Shown piece after piece: positions 18,166 through 27,526 of a DNA stretch of 64,000 nucleotides. The position numbers were made by a program, and so were the translations under genes. The stretch spans positions 6,712,001 to 6,776,000 of the forward strand of contig NZ_CP029550.1 of assembly GCF_003173715.1 (NCBI RefSeq). The letters are read 5' to 3'. The stretch is from Methylobacterium durans (GTDB lineage Bacteria; Pseudomonadota; Alphaproteobacteria; Rhizobiales; Beijerinckiaceae). The notes beneath the pieces are model-generated. The model ran no database searches. It worked only from the letters and a program-made list of their open reading frames with translations, and was not told where the DNA came from. How positions within the stretch are numbered: position 1 is the stretch's first letter; each line of letters opens with the position of its first letter.

Positions 18166-18858
18166 TCAGGTCGGCGCCACGGTCGGGCAGGCCACGCCCT
18201 GCGGCAGGACGACCTCGTCGTCCGTGCGCTGCGGCCATGCGATGACCTCCTGCAGGGTGCTCGACATCGACAGACCGGTGACGCGCAGGAGCGTCGAGCC
18301 GAGCATCGGCGTGAATGTCCCGGTCACCTCCGCCAGGATGTAACGGTTCTCGAGGGCCTCGTTCGCCAGCGTCATCTTCTCCTTGAACGTGTCCGGGAAG
18401 GTGTTCCCGTGGCTCTTGTCCGACGCGACGGCGGAGCCGACCTTGCGCACGCTCGTGCCCTTGTTGCGCGAGGTCGAGCACACGATGGCCGAGTAGACGC
18501 CACCCTTCTTGTAGACGCCGACGGTGCTGATCTGCGCGTCGATGGTTGCGCTGTCGAAGGGGCGGGCCACGAGATTGGCGGCCTCGTAGATCGGCTTCAT
18601 GTCCGAAGGCGTGCCGCGCCCCGTCAGGTCCGCGATGGTGCGGGCGTATTGCGCGAGGCTGCGCTTCGCCTGGATGCCTCGGCCGAGCTCGGCGAGCCCC
18701 AGATAGACGAGGAGCATCAGGGGCAGGAGCAGCGCGAACTCCACCGCCGTCGCGCCCTCGCGGGCCTTCGCCAGGGCGCGGCAACGGCGCCGGATCTCGA
18801 GTCCTGGCCCCTGCTCGCTGCGGTCGCGAGAGCGATGGGGAACGCGTGTCGTCAGCAT
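18166..18858 (-). CDS. TadE/TadG-like pilus minor subunit
   Basis: A 230-residue membrane-anchored pseudopilin-like protein of the Tad pilus system. After a basic N terminus it has REGATAVEFALLLPLMLLVY, the TadE-type segment with G-x4-E-F processed by the prepilin peptidase, and then one hydrophobic helix. The rest is a periplasmic domain with two distant Cys. Its ATG overlaps the stop of the preceding tadE-like gene (ATGCTGA). It would join a paralogue in initiating or decorating the Flp pilus. Confidence 0.82.
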   Translation of the reverse strand: MLTTRVPHRSRDRSEQGPGLEIRRRCRALAKAREGATAVEFALLLPLMLLVYLGLAELGRGIQAKRSLAQYARTIADLTGRGTPSDMKPIYEAANLVARPFDSATIDAQISTVGVYKKGGVYSAIVCSTSRNKGTSVRKVGSAVASDKSHGNTFPDTFKEKMTLANEALENRYILAEVTGTFTPMLGSTLLRVTGLSMSSTLQEVIAWPQRTDDEVVLPQGVACPTVAPT

Positions 18859-19493
18859 GGATCGTTGTTCAAGGGCTCGATCCGGAACGCGGTCGCCGCC
18901 TGGATGACGCGCCGCCCATTCGCGAGAAGGGTTGCGGGTGCATAGAGCTGCGAGAGGAAGACGGGGTATTCGACGGCGGCCTGGACCACCATGATCTCGT
19001 TGCCGCGCCCGCAGGAATACTGCTTGCCGAAGGTCGGATTCCAGACGAGCTTCTTGCTGCCGGGATCGATGGTGGTCGGACTGGCGGCCGCGCTCGCGAA
19101 GCTCGAGACCGAGAGCACGTTCACCTTGACCGCGGTGCAGTCGAAGAAGGTCGACGCCGTCTTGCCGCCGTTCTGGCACAGGGCCGTCCTCAGATTCTTG
19201 AGGATCGTCGCCGCGTCGCCCGTCTTGTTGCCGGCCGTGTTCTGGAACTCGCCCGTGTAGATCAGCCGGCTCGCATTCGCGAGCTGCGTGTTCAGGTTCT
19301 GACTGACCAGGAACGTCAGTCCGACCTCGAAGATCGCGAACAGGAGGCCGAGAAACGGAATGCCGATCAGGGCGAACTCGACGGCGGAGGTGCCGCCCTG
19401 CGCTGACCCGAAGCTCGCCAGGTGGCGCGCCAAGAGGGACGGCAATCGGACGGGCGGGCGGCGCGGATAGGGCGACGCGGCGGGAATTGTCAT
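18852..19493 (-). CDS. TadE-like pilus minor subunit
   Basis: A 213-residue Tad pseudopilin. The prepilin-like region GGTSAVEFALIGIPFLGLLF starts near residue 33 and leads into one membrane helix, and the periplasmic part has four or more Cys that could form disulfides. It is the first of two overlapping paralogous genes. They are transcribed away from the main plus-strand Tad genes. Confidence 0.85.
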   Translation of the reverse strand: MTIPAASPYPRRPPVRLPSLLARHLASFGSAQGGTSAVEFALIGIPFLGLLFAIFEVGLTFLVSQNLNTQLANASRLIYTGEFQNTAGNKTGDAATILKNLRTALCQNGGKTASTFFDCTAVKVNVLSVSSFASAAASPTTIDPGSKKLVWNPTFGKQYSCGRGNEIMVVQAAVEYPVFLSQLYAPATLLANGRRVIQAATAFRIEPLNNDPC

Positions 19494-19655
19494 GGCTCGA
19501 TCCGGTTCGCGCGGAAGCGGAACACCTCAGATGCGAGCGAGGCTATCGACCAAGAATTGCTGAAGCGTTGCAATGTTCGCGTGGAGCGTGCGGAGCGGTT
19601 GGCTTGACCCCAGCGCGTGACCCGATCGCTCACGAGAGGGTCATTGACCGCCCGA

Positions 19656-20144
19656 TCAGCGTTCGGTCGTGCCGATCGCGAGCTTGCGCCGATTCTCGGC
19701 CTGTTGCGCGACATCGCCGAAATACTTGACGGAATCCCCGAGCTGCACCGCCGGCTGGCAGTTCGGCGTGCAGGAATAGGATTCCCGTTCAAGGCCGCGC
19801 TGCACGGTGATGACGGCCGCCTGGGGTGCCTCGACGCGGATCTGCGACTCGGCGAGCATGGCGCCCGTGCCGTCGAGGGCGATGAGGTTCGTCGTGCCGA
19901 AGCTCTTGCCGGTCAGCACCAGGACGCCGTTCTTCTGGAGCGTCACGTCGGCGATGATCGGATTGCCGACGACCACGGTCTGGGTCCGCTCCGGAAGCCG
20001 CATCACCTTGGCATTGTCGACGAGGACGGTGACCACTGCGGCGTCGGTCTCGGCCCGCGCCGGCAGGGCGAGAGCGAGGAGCGTCAGCGCGATCGCGCCG
20101 GGAAGCGCGGTCCGCTTCGGCGATGGACTGGTTCGGCGGCGCAT
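19656..20144 (-). CDS. Pilus assembly protein with CpaC N-terminal-type domain
   Basis: A 162-residue secreted protein. A signal peptide (ALPGAIALTLLALALPARAE) precedes a domain that matches the N-terminal pilus-assembly domain of secretin CpaC: RTQTVVVGNPIIADVTLQKNGVLVLTGKSFGTTNLIALDG. The true CpaC here has the parallel ANPKVANAVVRSTRKVFVIGM. The end has two Cys (SYSCTPNC). It may stabilise or pilot the secretin. The ATG at 20144 was chosen because it starts the signal peptide. Confidence 0.8.
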   Translation of the reverse strand: MRRRTSPSPKRTALPGAIALTLLALALPARAETDAAVVTVLVDNAKVMRLPERTQTVVVGNPIIADVTLQKNGVLVLTGKSFGTTNLIALDGTGAMLAESQIRVEAPQAAVITVQRGLERESYSCTPNCQPAVQLGDSVKYFGDVAQQAENRRKLAIGTTER

Positions 20145-20561
20145 CGGACGGTGCCTCGAGGCGGGGGCTGACGCGCGGATCATCCCCGTCGGACGGACGA
20201 GCAGGCGGAACCGCGATAGGCGTCCACCAGACATCGGAATGGTGAAGGAACCCCTAAAGGCCGCCTGCTCTTGCTGCCTCCCTTCCTCGCCGCCGCGGCA
20301 TGGAGCGCCGTGGACATGAGATGCTCGAAGCTTTCCCAAATCAATTTCAGATTGTGTCGATGCAAACTCAATTGATCGGCCCGTCTCGACTGCGGTCACG
20401 ATTTCTTCACCACGACAGAACGTGTCTCGCGGCGCCCCGGTTTCTCGGCCGGATTTAACGCAATCGCAAGGCGTATCCGCGATGCTCCGTTCTGCCGCCG
20501 ATCGAGAGAAGAGATCTTCGACGGCTCACCGATCAGTCGTTGAATCTGAGGATCACTGACC
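20145..20561. other. Divergent control region upstream of flp
   Basis: A 417-base gap between the CpaC-N-like gene (minus) and flp (plus). It contains a locally AT-rich stretch with an inverted repeat (ATCAATT at 20340-20346, AATTGAT at 20370-20376) and a weak CtrA-like sequence TTAA-N7-GCAA at 20455-20469. No open gene of family-like composition is visible. The region should hold the flp promoter, but I cannot fix its -35/-10 boxes. Confidence 0.5.
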
Positions 20562-20726
20562 ATGAAGAACGTCTTCAATCGCTTCGCCGCCGACGAGTCC
20601 GGCGCCACCGCGATCGAGTACGGCATGATCGCCGCCCTCATCGCCGTGGTCATCATCGGCACGCTGAAGATCATCGGCACCAAGCTCAACACCGCCTTCA
20701 CCAATATCTCGAACCAGCTCCAGTAA
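20562..20726 (+). CDS. flp: Flp/Fap-type major pilin
   Basis: A 54-residue type IVb pilin, the main subunit of the Tad pilus. The leader MKNVFNRFAADESG ends in Gly14; cleavage there by the prepilin peptidase would leave ATAIEYGMIAALIAVV, with Glu at +5 and Tyr at +6 exactly as in the Flp motif. A single hydrophobic helix follows. The polar tail is short (TKLNTAFTNISNQLQ). Upstream GAGGA serves as ribosome-binding site. A long hairpin separates it from cpaA, consistent with higher pilin expression. Confidence 0.95.
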   Translation: MKNVFNRFAADESGATAIEYGMIAALIAVVIIGTLKIIGTKLNTAFTNISNQLQ

Positions 20727-20744
20727 TCGAGAGCTTCGGCGCAT

Positions 20745-20788
20745 CGGCCGGAAGCGGCGGGACGCGACGCGCCCGTTGCTTCCGGCCG
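20745..20788 (+). terminator. Long hairpin between flp and cpaA
   Basis: The outer stem pairs CGGCCGGAAGC with GCTTCCGGCCG (11 base pairs), and an inner CGGG/CCCG can extend it. It begins 18 bases after the flp stop. Lacking a T tract, it more likely stabilises the pilin mRNA or attenuates read-through into cpaA than stops transcription fully. Confidence 0.55.
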
Positions 20789-20873
20789 CCCGCGTCTCCG
20801 GATGCTCCGACGTTCGCTGCCCCTTGCGCGAGGGGGGCGACACGAATTCGGCCTCCACGGCAAGGCAAACCAG

Positions 20874-21380
20874 ATGGCAACCCTCGGCCTCCTCGTCGTC
20901 TTCCCGTTCTTCATGGCCTACGCCGCGGCCAACGACCTCCTGACCATGCTGATCCCGAACCGGATCTCGCTGGGGCTCGTGGCCGGGTTTGCCGTCGTGG
21001 CCGCCACCGGCATCCTGAGCTGGTCCGAACTCGGCATGCATGTGGGCGCCGGCCTCCTCGTCCTCTCCATCACCTTCACGCTCTTCGCGCTGGGCAAGAT
21101 CGGCGGCGGCGACGCCAAGCTCGCGGCGGCGACCGCCCTCTGGCTCGGCTTCGACCAACTCGTCGATTACGCCCTCGTGGCGGCCCTCGCCGGAGGCGCC
21201 CTCACGCTCGGGCTCCTCTTCGCGCGCTCTCATCCCCTGCCCTACCCGGTCGCCCGGCTGCCCTTCGCGCTGCATCTCCACGACGCCAAGACGGGCATCC
21301 CCTACGGCATCGCGCTCGCCTTCGCGGCGCTGATCGTCGTGCCGGACACGCTGCTCTGGGCCCGGGCCCTCGCCGGCTGA
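20874..21380 (+). CDS. cpaA: Tad prepilin peptidase CpaA/TadV
   Basis: A 168-residue inner-membrane aspartic protease that cuts the leader from Flp and TadE-type pseudopilins. The two catalytic Asp lie in AAANDLLTMLIPNR and GKIGGGDAKLAAA, the GxGD signature. About five membrane helices are predicted by eye. It is the short form without the N-methylase domain. The ATG at 20874 gives a membrane helix at once; the open frame further upstream lies in the intergenic hairpin. Confidence 0.93.
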   Translation: MATLGLLVVFPFFMAYAAANDLLTMLIPNRISLGLVAGFAVVAATGILSWSELGMHVGAGLLVLSITFTLFALGKIGGGDAKLAAATALWLGFDQLVDYALVAALAGGALTLGLLFARSHPLPYPVARLPFALHLHDAKTGIPYGIALAFAALIVVPDTLLWARALAG

Positions 21381-21437
21381 CACCAGGACGCCTGTGCCGA
21401 TTCCAGCCTGTGCAGGCGAACGATCGGTCACGTCTCC

Positions 21438-21452
21438 TTAACCGTAATTTGA
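21438..21452. promoter_or_regulatory. CtrA-like box upstream of cpaB (one mismatch)
   Basis: TTAACCGTAATTTGA matches TTAA-N7-TTAA in seven of eight fixed positions and lies 65 bases before the cpaB start. One-mismatch sites can occur by chance in a window this size; its position in a pilus operon is the supporting argument. Confidence 0.45.
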
Positions 21453-21517
21453 CGATTTCGGGTCCAGTCTCTCGGGACAGACGGTGATCGTGCCGTCGCC
21501 TCGGTTCCGGCCCGACG

Positions 21518-22318
21518 ATGAAACCAGCCCGTCTCGCCGTCCTCGCCATCGCCCTCGTTGCGGGCGGCGGGGCCGCGTACCTGATGAGCGGAGACGAGCC
21601 GCCCCCGCCGCCCGTCGCCCAGGCCGAGCCGACCCCTCCGCCGGTGCCCGTCGCCGAGGTGCTGGTCGCGGCGGTCGAGCTGCCGCTGGGCCAGACGCTC
21701 CAGGCCGCCGATCTGCGCTGGCAGAAATGGCCCCAGGACGCGGTCGCCGCCGGCTACATCACGCGCAGCGCCTCGCCGAAGGGCATCGAGGAAACCGCCG
21801 GCTCGGTCCTGCGAGGCGGCTTCCTGCCCGGCGAGCCGATCCGCCAGCAGAAGCTCGCCAAGGCCGGCAGCGGTTTCATGTCCTCGATCCTGCCCGCGGG
21901 CATGCGGGCGGTGGCGATCGTCACCGATACCCGCGGCTCGAACTCGGCCGGGGGCTTCATCCTGCCCAACGACCATGTGGACGTGATTCGAACTTTCCGG
22001 GACGAGGAGGCCTCGCGCGCCGGCGGCGGCGAGGTGCAGCGCTCCGAGATCATCCTGCAGGACGTGCGGGTGCTGGCGGTGGGCCAGCTCATCCAGGAGA
22101 AGAACGGCGCCAACGTCGTCACGGGCGAGACCGCGACCCTCGCGCTGACGCCCGCCCAGGCCGAGACCATCACCCTCGCCCAGAAGGTCGGCGCCCTGTC
22201 GCTCGCCCTGCGCAGCCTCGTGGATTCCGGGCGCGGCCCCGAGACCGAGGCGAAACCTCAGGCGGATGCCGGGCTCACCGTCGTGCGCTTCGGCATCTCC
22301 CGGCAGCAGAGCCGGTGA
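21518..22318 (+). CDS. cpaB: Tad pilus assembly protein CpaB/RcpC
   Basis: A 266-residue periplasmic assembly protein anchored by an N-terminal helix (LAVLAIALVAGGGAAYLM) and followed by a Pro-rich linker. A SAF-type domain (about residues 45-115, VLVAAVELPLGQTLQAADLRW) precedes the RcpC domain with the family segment RAVAIVTDTRGSNSAGGFIL and NDHVDVIRT. It is thought to gate or line the CpaC secretin channel. Its stop overlaps an ATG of the next gene (TGATG). Confidence 0.92.
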   Translation: MKPARLAVLAIALVAGGGAAYLMSGDEPPPPPVAQAEPTPPPVPVAEVLVAAVELPLGQTLQAADLRWQKWPQDAVAAGYITRSASPKGIEETAGSVLRGGFLPGEPIRQQKLAKAGSGFMSSILPAGMRAVAIVTDTRGSNSAGGFILPNDHVDVIRTFRDEEASRAGGGEVQRSEIILQDVRVLAVGQLIQEKNGANVVTGETATLALTPAQAETITLAQKVGALSLALRSLVDSGRGPETEAKPQADAGLTVVRFGISRQQSR

Positions 22319-22356
22319 TGACGATGTGGCGTTCTGGCCGAACGAAGGCTCTCGCG

Positions 22357-23837
22357 ATGACACCGACCCGTGGCCTCCGGACGGCCCTCGTTCTCCTCGG
22401 CCTTCTGGCCGCCTCCGGCGCGAGCGCGCAGGGCCGATCCGAACCCGGCCTCGGCGCCGCGCCGATCCTCACGGTGGGAGCCGCCGAGGCCTCGGCCTCC
22501 CGCAAGCTCGAGTTGACGGCCGGCCGCTCCGTGATCGTCGACCTGCCGCGCGACGCCAAGGAAGTGTTTGTGGCCAATCCCAAGGTCGCCAACGCGGTCG
22601 TGCGCTCGACCCGAAAGGTCTTCGTCATCGGCATGGAGAACGGCACCACGTCGATCTTCATCCTCGACGGGACGGGAGGGCAGATCGCCGCCCTCGACGT
22701 CACGGTGGCGCGCGACCTCAACCTCAGCATCCTGCGCCAGACGCTCAACCAGAGCATCCCGGGCGGCCGTTTCGACATCCGCTCGAACGGCGATTCAGTG
22801 CTGCTCTCGGGCACGGTGGGCTCGGCCGCCGAGGCGGCGCAGGCGATCGACATCGCCAACGCCTTCGTGGGCGTCGCCGGCACCGGGGCTGGCACGAGCC
22901 GCGGCACCGTCATCAACAATCTGACGATCCGCAACAAGGATCAGGTGATGCTGCGCGTCACCGTGGTCGAGGTGGCTCGCACCGTGCTCAAGCAGTTCGG
23001 CATCAACCTCAACGGCTCGTGGTCGAACCTCAACCTCGTCAACGCGACGCCGCTCTCCCTCTCGGGCGGCCAGTTTCCCTCGGGCAACCTCGCCTCGGCG
23101 ACCATCAACGGCAGCGGCGGCGCGAGCCTCACGGCGACGTTGCGCGCTTTCGAGCAGGCGGGCGTGTCCCGGGTTCTCGCCGAGCCGACGCTGACCGCGA
23201 TCTCGGGCGAGGCGGCCAAGTTCACGGCGGGCGGCGAGATCCCGGTGCCGTCGAGCCAGAGCTGCACGCCGAGCACGATCGTGGGGGGCAGCCCACCTGC
23301 GTCGTCGGCATCGCGTTCAAGAAGTACGGCGTCAGCCTCAACTTCACGCCGGTGGTGCTGGCCGAGAACCGCATCTCGATCCGCGTCGGGACCGAGGTCA
23401 GCGAGATCGACCCGCAGAACTCCTACACCTTCACGAGCGGCAACTCCACGACGGCCGTCCCCGGCCTCACCGTGCGCAACTCGGAGACGACAGTGGAACT
23501 CGCCTCCGGCGCCACCATGATGACCGCCGGCCTGATCCAGCAGAAGAACAAGGCGGCGATCAGCGGCCTGCCCGGCCTCATCAACCTGCCGATCCTCGGC
23601 GCCCTGTTCCGCTCCCGCGATTACCAGCGCCAGGAGACGGAGCTGATGATCATGGTCACCCCCTACATCGCCAAGGCGATGGAGCCGCGCCAGACGACGC
23701 GTCCCGACGACGGCTTCGTCGACGCGCAGGACGGGCAGGCGGTCCTCCTCGGCCGGATCAACCGGCTCTACGGCGTCGCCGGCGCCGCGCCGCTCGGGTC
23801 CGCCTATCGCGGCCGCGTCGGCTTCATCACCGACTGA
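22357..23837 (+). CDS. cpaC: Tad outer-membrane secretin CpaC/RcpA, frame broken at a G run
   Basis: Outer-membrane secretin through which the Flp pilus passes. A signal peptide (ALVLLGLLAASGASAQ), the pilus-assembly N domain (ANPKVANAVVRSTRKVFVIG), a BON-like segment and then the secretin domain are clear. After SQSCTPSTIVGG (about 23286) the frame is lost, and the rest (QPTCVVGIAFKKYGVSLNF to PYIAKAM) continues in the -1 frame from CAG at 23289. Adding one G to the six-G run 23283-23288 restores about 493 residues, the usual length. Both halves look fully conserved. The ATG at 22357 has GAAGG upstream; one at 22318 overlaps the cpaB stop. Confidence 0.87.
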
Positions 23838-23890
23838 CCGCCCGCCTTCCGGAAAGCTCGCGGCTCACGACCACAGGACTCGCGCGAACG

Positions 23891-24628
23891 ATGACGCTGC
23901 CCGCCCTCCCCCGCACGCCGCTCGCCCTCGCCGCGGTGACGGTGCTCGCCGCCCTGCTCGGCGCCTGCCGCGCCGAACGCGTGGCCACGACCGGCTCTCT
24001 CGCGCCGGTCGATTACCGGGCGCGCCACCCGATCGCCCTGACCGACGGGACCCGCAGCCTCGACGTCTTCCCGACCGGGATGGGCCATCTCGATCCGCGC
24101 CAGTCGGCCGATGTCGATGCCTTCCTGCTCGAGTTCCGGCGCTACGGGCGGGGCCGCCTCGTCGTCGATGTGCCGCGCGGCGTCTCGCCCGCCGCCGGGG
24201 CGTCGGTCGAGCGGACGGTCGCGTCGATCCGGCGTCTCGGTGCCGAGGGCGGCGTCCCGCCGGAGGCCGTCGTGATGACCGGCTACGCGGTCGCTGCCCC
24301 GCGTCTCGCCGCGCCGATCCGCCTCAGCTTCCAGCGGATGGAGGCCAAGGTGACGAGCCAGTGCGGGCTCTGGCCGCGCGACCTCGGGGTGAGCGACCCC
24401 GCCTACAGCCTCAGCAACGAGCCGAGCTGGAATCTCGGCTGCGCGACGCAATCGAACGTCGCCTCGCAGGTGGCCGACCCGGTCGACCTCGTGCGTGGGC
24501 GGACTGAGGGCCGCATCGACACGGTGCGCCGCGTCAAAGGCATCACCGACCTGCGCGACGGCAAGGATCCGTCAACCACATGGCGGCAGGATGGGCAGGC
24601 CAGCGTGAAGACGCAGCTCGGCAACTGA
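23891..24628 (+). CDS. cpaD: Tad pilus lipoprotein CpaD
   Basis: A 245-residue lipoprotein; the lipobox is LLGAC, with Cys near residue 26. The CpaD family segments VVDVPRGVSPAAGA, CGLWPRDLGV and SEPSWNLGCATQSNVASQVADPxDL-like sequence (here NEPSWNLGCATQSNVASQV) are present, including two conserved Cys. CpaD is thought to pilot the secretin to the outer membrane. It follows cpaC by 53 bases. Confidence 0.92.
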   Translation: MTLPALPRTPLALAAVTVLAALLGACRAERVATTGSLAPVDYRARHPIALTDGTRSLDVFPTGMGHLDPRQSADVDAFLLEFRRYGRGRLVVDVPRGVSPAAGASVERTVASIRRLGAEGGVPPEAVVMTGYAVAAPRLAAPIRLSFQRMEAKVTSQCGLWPRDLGVSDPAYSLSNEPSWNLGCATQSNVASQVADPVDLVRGRTEGRIDTVRRVKGITDLRDGKDPSTTWRQDGQASVKTQLGN

Positions 24629-24785
24629 GTGCTCCTCGCAGCGCTTCCGGCACGCGGGAGCGCCCCCTCCTCCGGCCGCGGCGTGGCGGGGGGCGCGGGG
24701 GACACTGAGCCCGCCGCGCGGGACGGCGCGAGCGCCGGCCTCGACAGAACTGATCGCAACAGGAATCCGGAGCCGGAACCCCGCC

Positions 24786-26042
24786 ATGTCGGACCATGCC
24801 GAGACGCCAGAGCGCATCATCGCCCCGGTGCCGCGGATCACGATCCAGGCCTTCTGCGAGACGGCCGAGACCGCCGCGCTCATCGAGAGCGTCGGTGGTG
24901 ATCGGCGCATGCAGAAGGCCCATGTGAAGGTCCAGATGGGCGGCGGGCCGGCCGCGGTCGAGGCGTACCGTCAGGCGCCGACCCCGAACGTGATCCTCAT
25001 CGAGACGCAAGGCTCCAAGTCGAAGCCGCTGGAATGCCTCGACGCCCTCGCCGAGGTCTGCGACCCGGGTACGAAGGTCCTCGTCGTCGGTCACGTGAAC
25101 GACGTGCTGCTCTACCGCCAGTTCATCCAGCGCGGCGTCAGCGACTACCTGATGGCGCCGGTCGATCCGCTCTCGCTGATCGCCGCGGTGTCGGACCTGT
25201 TCACGGCGCCGGGCGTCAAGCCGGTCGGGCGCACCATCGCGGTCTTCGGCGCCAAGGGCGGCATCGGCGCCTCCACGGTGGCGCACAACCTCGCGTGGTC
25301 GATCGCCCGCGGCCAGGGCACGCAGACCGTCATCGCCGATCTCGACATCGCCCACGGCACCGCGAGCCTCAACTTCAACCAGGATCCGCCCCAGGGCATC
25401 GCCGAGGCCGTCTTCGCGCCCGAGCGCCTGGATGCGGCCCTCGTCGAACGCCTCCTCTCGAAGTGCAGCGACAACCTCTCCCTGCTCTCCGCGCCCGCGA
25501 GCCTCGACAGGACGATCGACCTCGCCGAGACCGCCTTCGACGGGCTGATCGATCACCTGCGCGCCGCCGTGCCCTGCATCGTCCTCGACGTGCCCCATCT
25601 CTGGTCCGCATGGTCGCGCCGGATGCTCGTGGCGGCCGACGAGATCCTGATCGTGGCCGGACCCGACCTCGCCTCGTTGCGCAATGCCAAGAACCTCGTC
25701 GCGAGCCTTCAGCACGGCCGGCCGAACGACCGCCCTCCCCGCATCGTGCTCAACGGCGTCGGCATGCCGAAGCGGCCGGAGATCGGCGCACCGGAATTCG
25801 CCAAGGCCCTCGAGACGGCGCTCTTCGCGAGCATCCCGTTCGAGCCGGCCCTGTTCGGCGCGGCCGCCAACAACGGCCAGATGATCGCCGAGGTGCAGCC
25901 GGGCTCGAAGGCCGCCGAGATCTTCGCCGATCTCTCCGCTTCCATCCTCGGCCGGCCCGAGGTGCGTCGCGGGCGGCCCAACCTGTTCGAGCCCCTGCTC
26001 GTGCCGATCCGTGCCAAGCTCGCGCGCCGGAAGGCGTCCTGA
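24786..26042 (+). CDS. cpaE: Tad pilus localisation ATPase CpaE/TadZ
   Basis: A 418-residue cytoplasmic protein of the MinD/ParA group that places the pilus machine, often at a pole. The N-terminal 130 residues form a degenerate receiver-like domain (VNDVLLYRQFIQRGVSDYLMAPVDP), followed by the deviant Walker A AVFGAKGGIGASTVAHN near 150-166 and TVIADLDIAHG. The second Lys of the ParA deviant motif is replaced as in other TadZ proteins. It lies upstream of the cpaF ATPase. Confidence 0.92.
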   Translation: MSDHAETPERIIAPVPRITIQAFCETAETAALIESVGGDRRMQKAHVKVQMGGGPAAVEAYRQAPTPNVILIETQGSKSKPLECLDALAEVCDPGTKVLVVGHVNDVLLYRQFIQRGVSDYLMAPVDPLSLIAAVSDLFTAPGVKPVGRTIAVFGAKGGIGASTVAHNLAWSIARGQGTQTVIADLDIAHGTASLNFNQDPPQGIAEAVFAPERLDAALVERLLSKCSDNLSLLSAPASLDRTIDLAETAFDGLIDHLRAAVPCIVLDVPHLWSAWSRRMLVAADEILIVAGPDLASLRNAKNLVASLQHGRPNDRPPRIVLNGVGMPKRPEIGAPEFAKALETALFASIPFEPALFGAAANNGQMIAEVQPGSKAAEIFADLSASILGRPEVRRGRPNLFEPLLVPIRAKLARRKAS

Positions 26043-26092
26043 GGGCCGCCCCATGAGCCGGAACGCCTCCAGCGCAGACGGGAACGTGTCCC

Positions 26093-27526
26093 ATGTTCGG
26101 TAGACGGCACAGCGCCGCTGCTGCGCCGGCCGCCGCGCTGCCGCAGACCAAGGTGGCCCCGCTCCAGGTCTCGGAGCCCGCAGCGCCGCGCCGGGCCGAT
26201 CCGCCACCGCCGCCGCCCGCCGAGACGACGCGCTCCGAGGATTATTACCGCACGAAGAGCATGATCTTCGGCGCGCTGATCGAGGCGATCGACCTCGCTC
26301 AGCTCGCCCGCCTCGACACGGAGACGGCCCGCGAGGAGATCCGCGACATCGTCTCGGAGATCATCGGGCTCAAGAACATCGTCCTGTCGATCGCCGAGCA
26401 GGAGGAACTGCTCGACGACATCTGCAACGACGTCCTCGGTTACGGGCCGCTGGAGCCGCTGCTCGCCCGCGACGACATCGCCGACATCATGGTCAACGGC
26501 GCGAACCGGACCTTCATCGAGGTCAGCGGCAAGATCCAGCAGACGAACGTCCGCTTCCGCGACAACCAGCAACTGATGAACATCTGCCAGCGCATCGTGA
26601 GCCAGGTCGGCCGGCGCGTGGACGAGGCCTCCCCCATCTGCGACGCGCGCCTGCCCGACGGCTCGCGCGTCAACGTGATCGCCCCCCCGCTCTCGATCGA
26701 CGGGCCGGCGCTCACGATCCGCAAGTTCAAGAAGGACAAGCTCACCCTCGACCAGCTCGTGCGCTTCGGTGCGATCTCGCCCGAAGGTGCCCAGATCCTG
26801 AAGATCATCGGCAAGGTCCGCTGCAACATCGTGATCTCGGGCGGCACCGGCTCCGGCAAGACGACGCTGCTGAACTGCCTCACCGCCTTCATCGAGCACG
26901 ACGAGCGCGTGATCACCTGCGAGGACGCGGCGGAGCTGCAATTGCAGCAGCCCCATGTCGTGCGCCTGGAGACGCGGCCCGCGAACATGGAGGGCCAGGG
27001 CCAGATCACGATGCGCGACCTCGTCAAGAATTGCCTGCGCATGCGGCCGGAGCGGATCATCGTCGGCGAGGTGCGCGGACCGGAGGCGTTCGACCTCCTC
27101 CAGGCCATGAACACGGGTCATGACGGCTCGATGGGGACGCTGCACGCCAACTCCCCGCGCGAGTGCCTCTCGCGCATCGAGTCGATGATCACGATGGGCG
27201 GATTCACGCTGCCCTCGCGAACGTTGCGCGAGATGATCTGCGGCTCGGTCGACATCATCGTCCAGGCCACCCGCCTGCGCGACGGTTCCCGTCGCATCAC
27301 CCACATCACCGAGGTGCTCGGGATGGAAGGCGAGGTCATCACGACGCAGGACCTCTTCCTCTATGAGATCCTCGGCGAGGACGCGAACGGCAAGCTGATC
27401 GGGCGGCACCGCTCGACCGGGGTCGGCCGTCCGAAATTCTGGGATCGGGCCCGCTATTACGGCGAGGAGCGCGCTCTGGCGGCCGCTCTCGACGCCGCGG
27501 CGGAGCAGGCCGGACCCGCGACCTGA
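26093..27526 (+). CDS. cpaF: Tad pilus assembly ATPase CpaF/TadA
   Basis: Hexameric secretion ATPase of 477 residues that powers Flp pilus extension and probably retraction. The N terminus is Ala/Pro-rich. Walker A is ISGGTGSGKTTLLN near residue 249, followed by the Asp box ITCEDAAEL, the His box and Walker B RPERIIVGEVRGPEAFDLL, and GTLHANSPRECLSRIE. The common EDTAEL is EDAAEL here, a mild change. Its stop overlaps the start of tadB (TGATG). Confidence 0.95.
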   Translation: MFGRRHSAAAAPAAALPQTKVAPLQVSEPAAPRRADPPPPPPAETTRSEDYYRTKSMIFGALIEAIDLAQLARLDTETAREEIRDIVSEIIGLKNIVLSIAEQEELLDDICNDVLGYGPLEPLLARDDIADIMVNGANRTFIEVSGKIQQTNVRFRDNQQLMNICQRIVSQVGRRVDEASPICDARLPDGSRVNVIAPPLSIDGPALTIRKFKKDKLTLDQLVRFGAISPEGAQILKIIGKVRCNIVISGGTGSGKTTLLNCLTAFIEHDERVITCEDAAELQLQQPHVVRLETRPANMEGQGQITMRDLVKNCLRMRPERIIVGEVRGPEAFDLLQAMNTGHDGSMGTLHANSPRECLSRIESMITMGGFTLPSRTLREMICGSVDIIVQATRLRDGSRRITHITEVLGMEGEVITTQDLFLYEILGEDANGKLIGRHRSTGVGRPKFWDRARYYGEERALAAALDAAAEQAGPAT

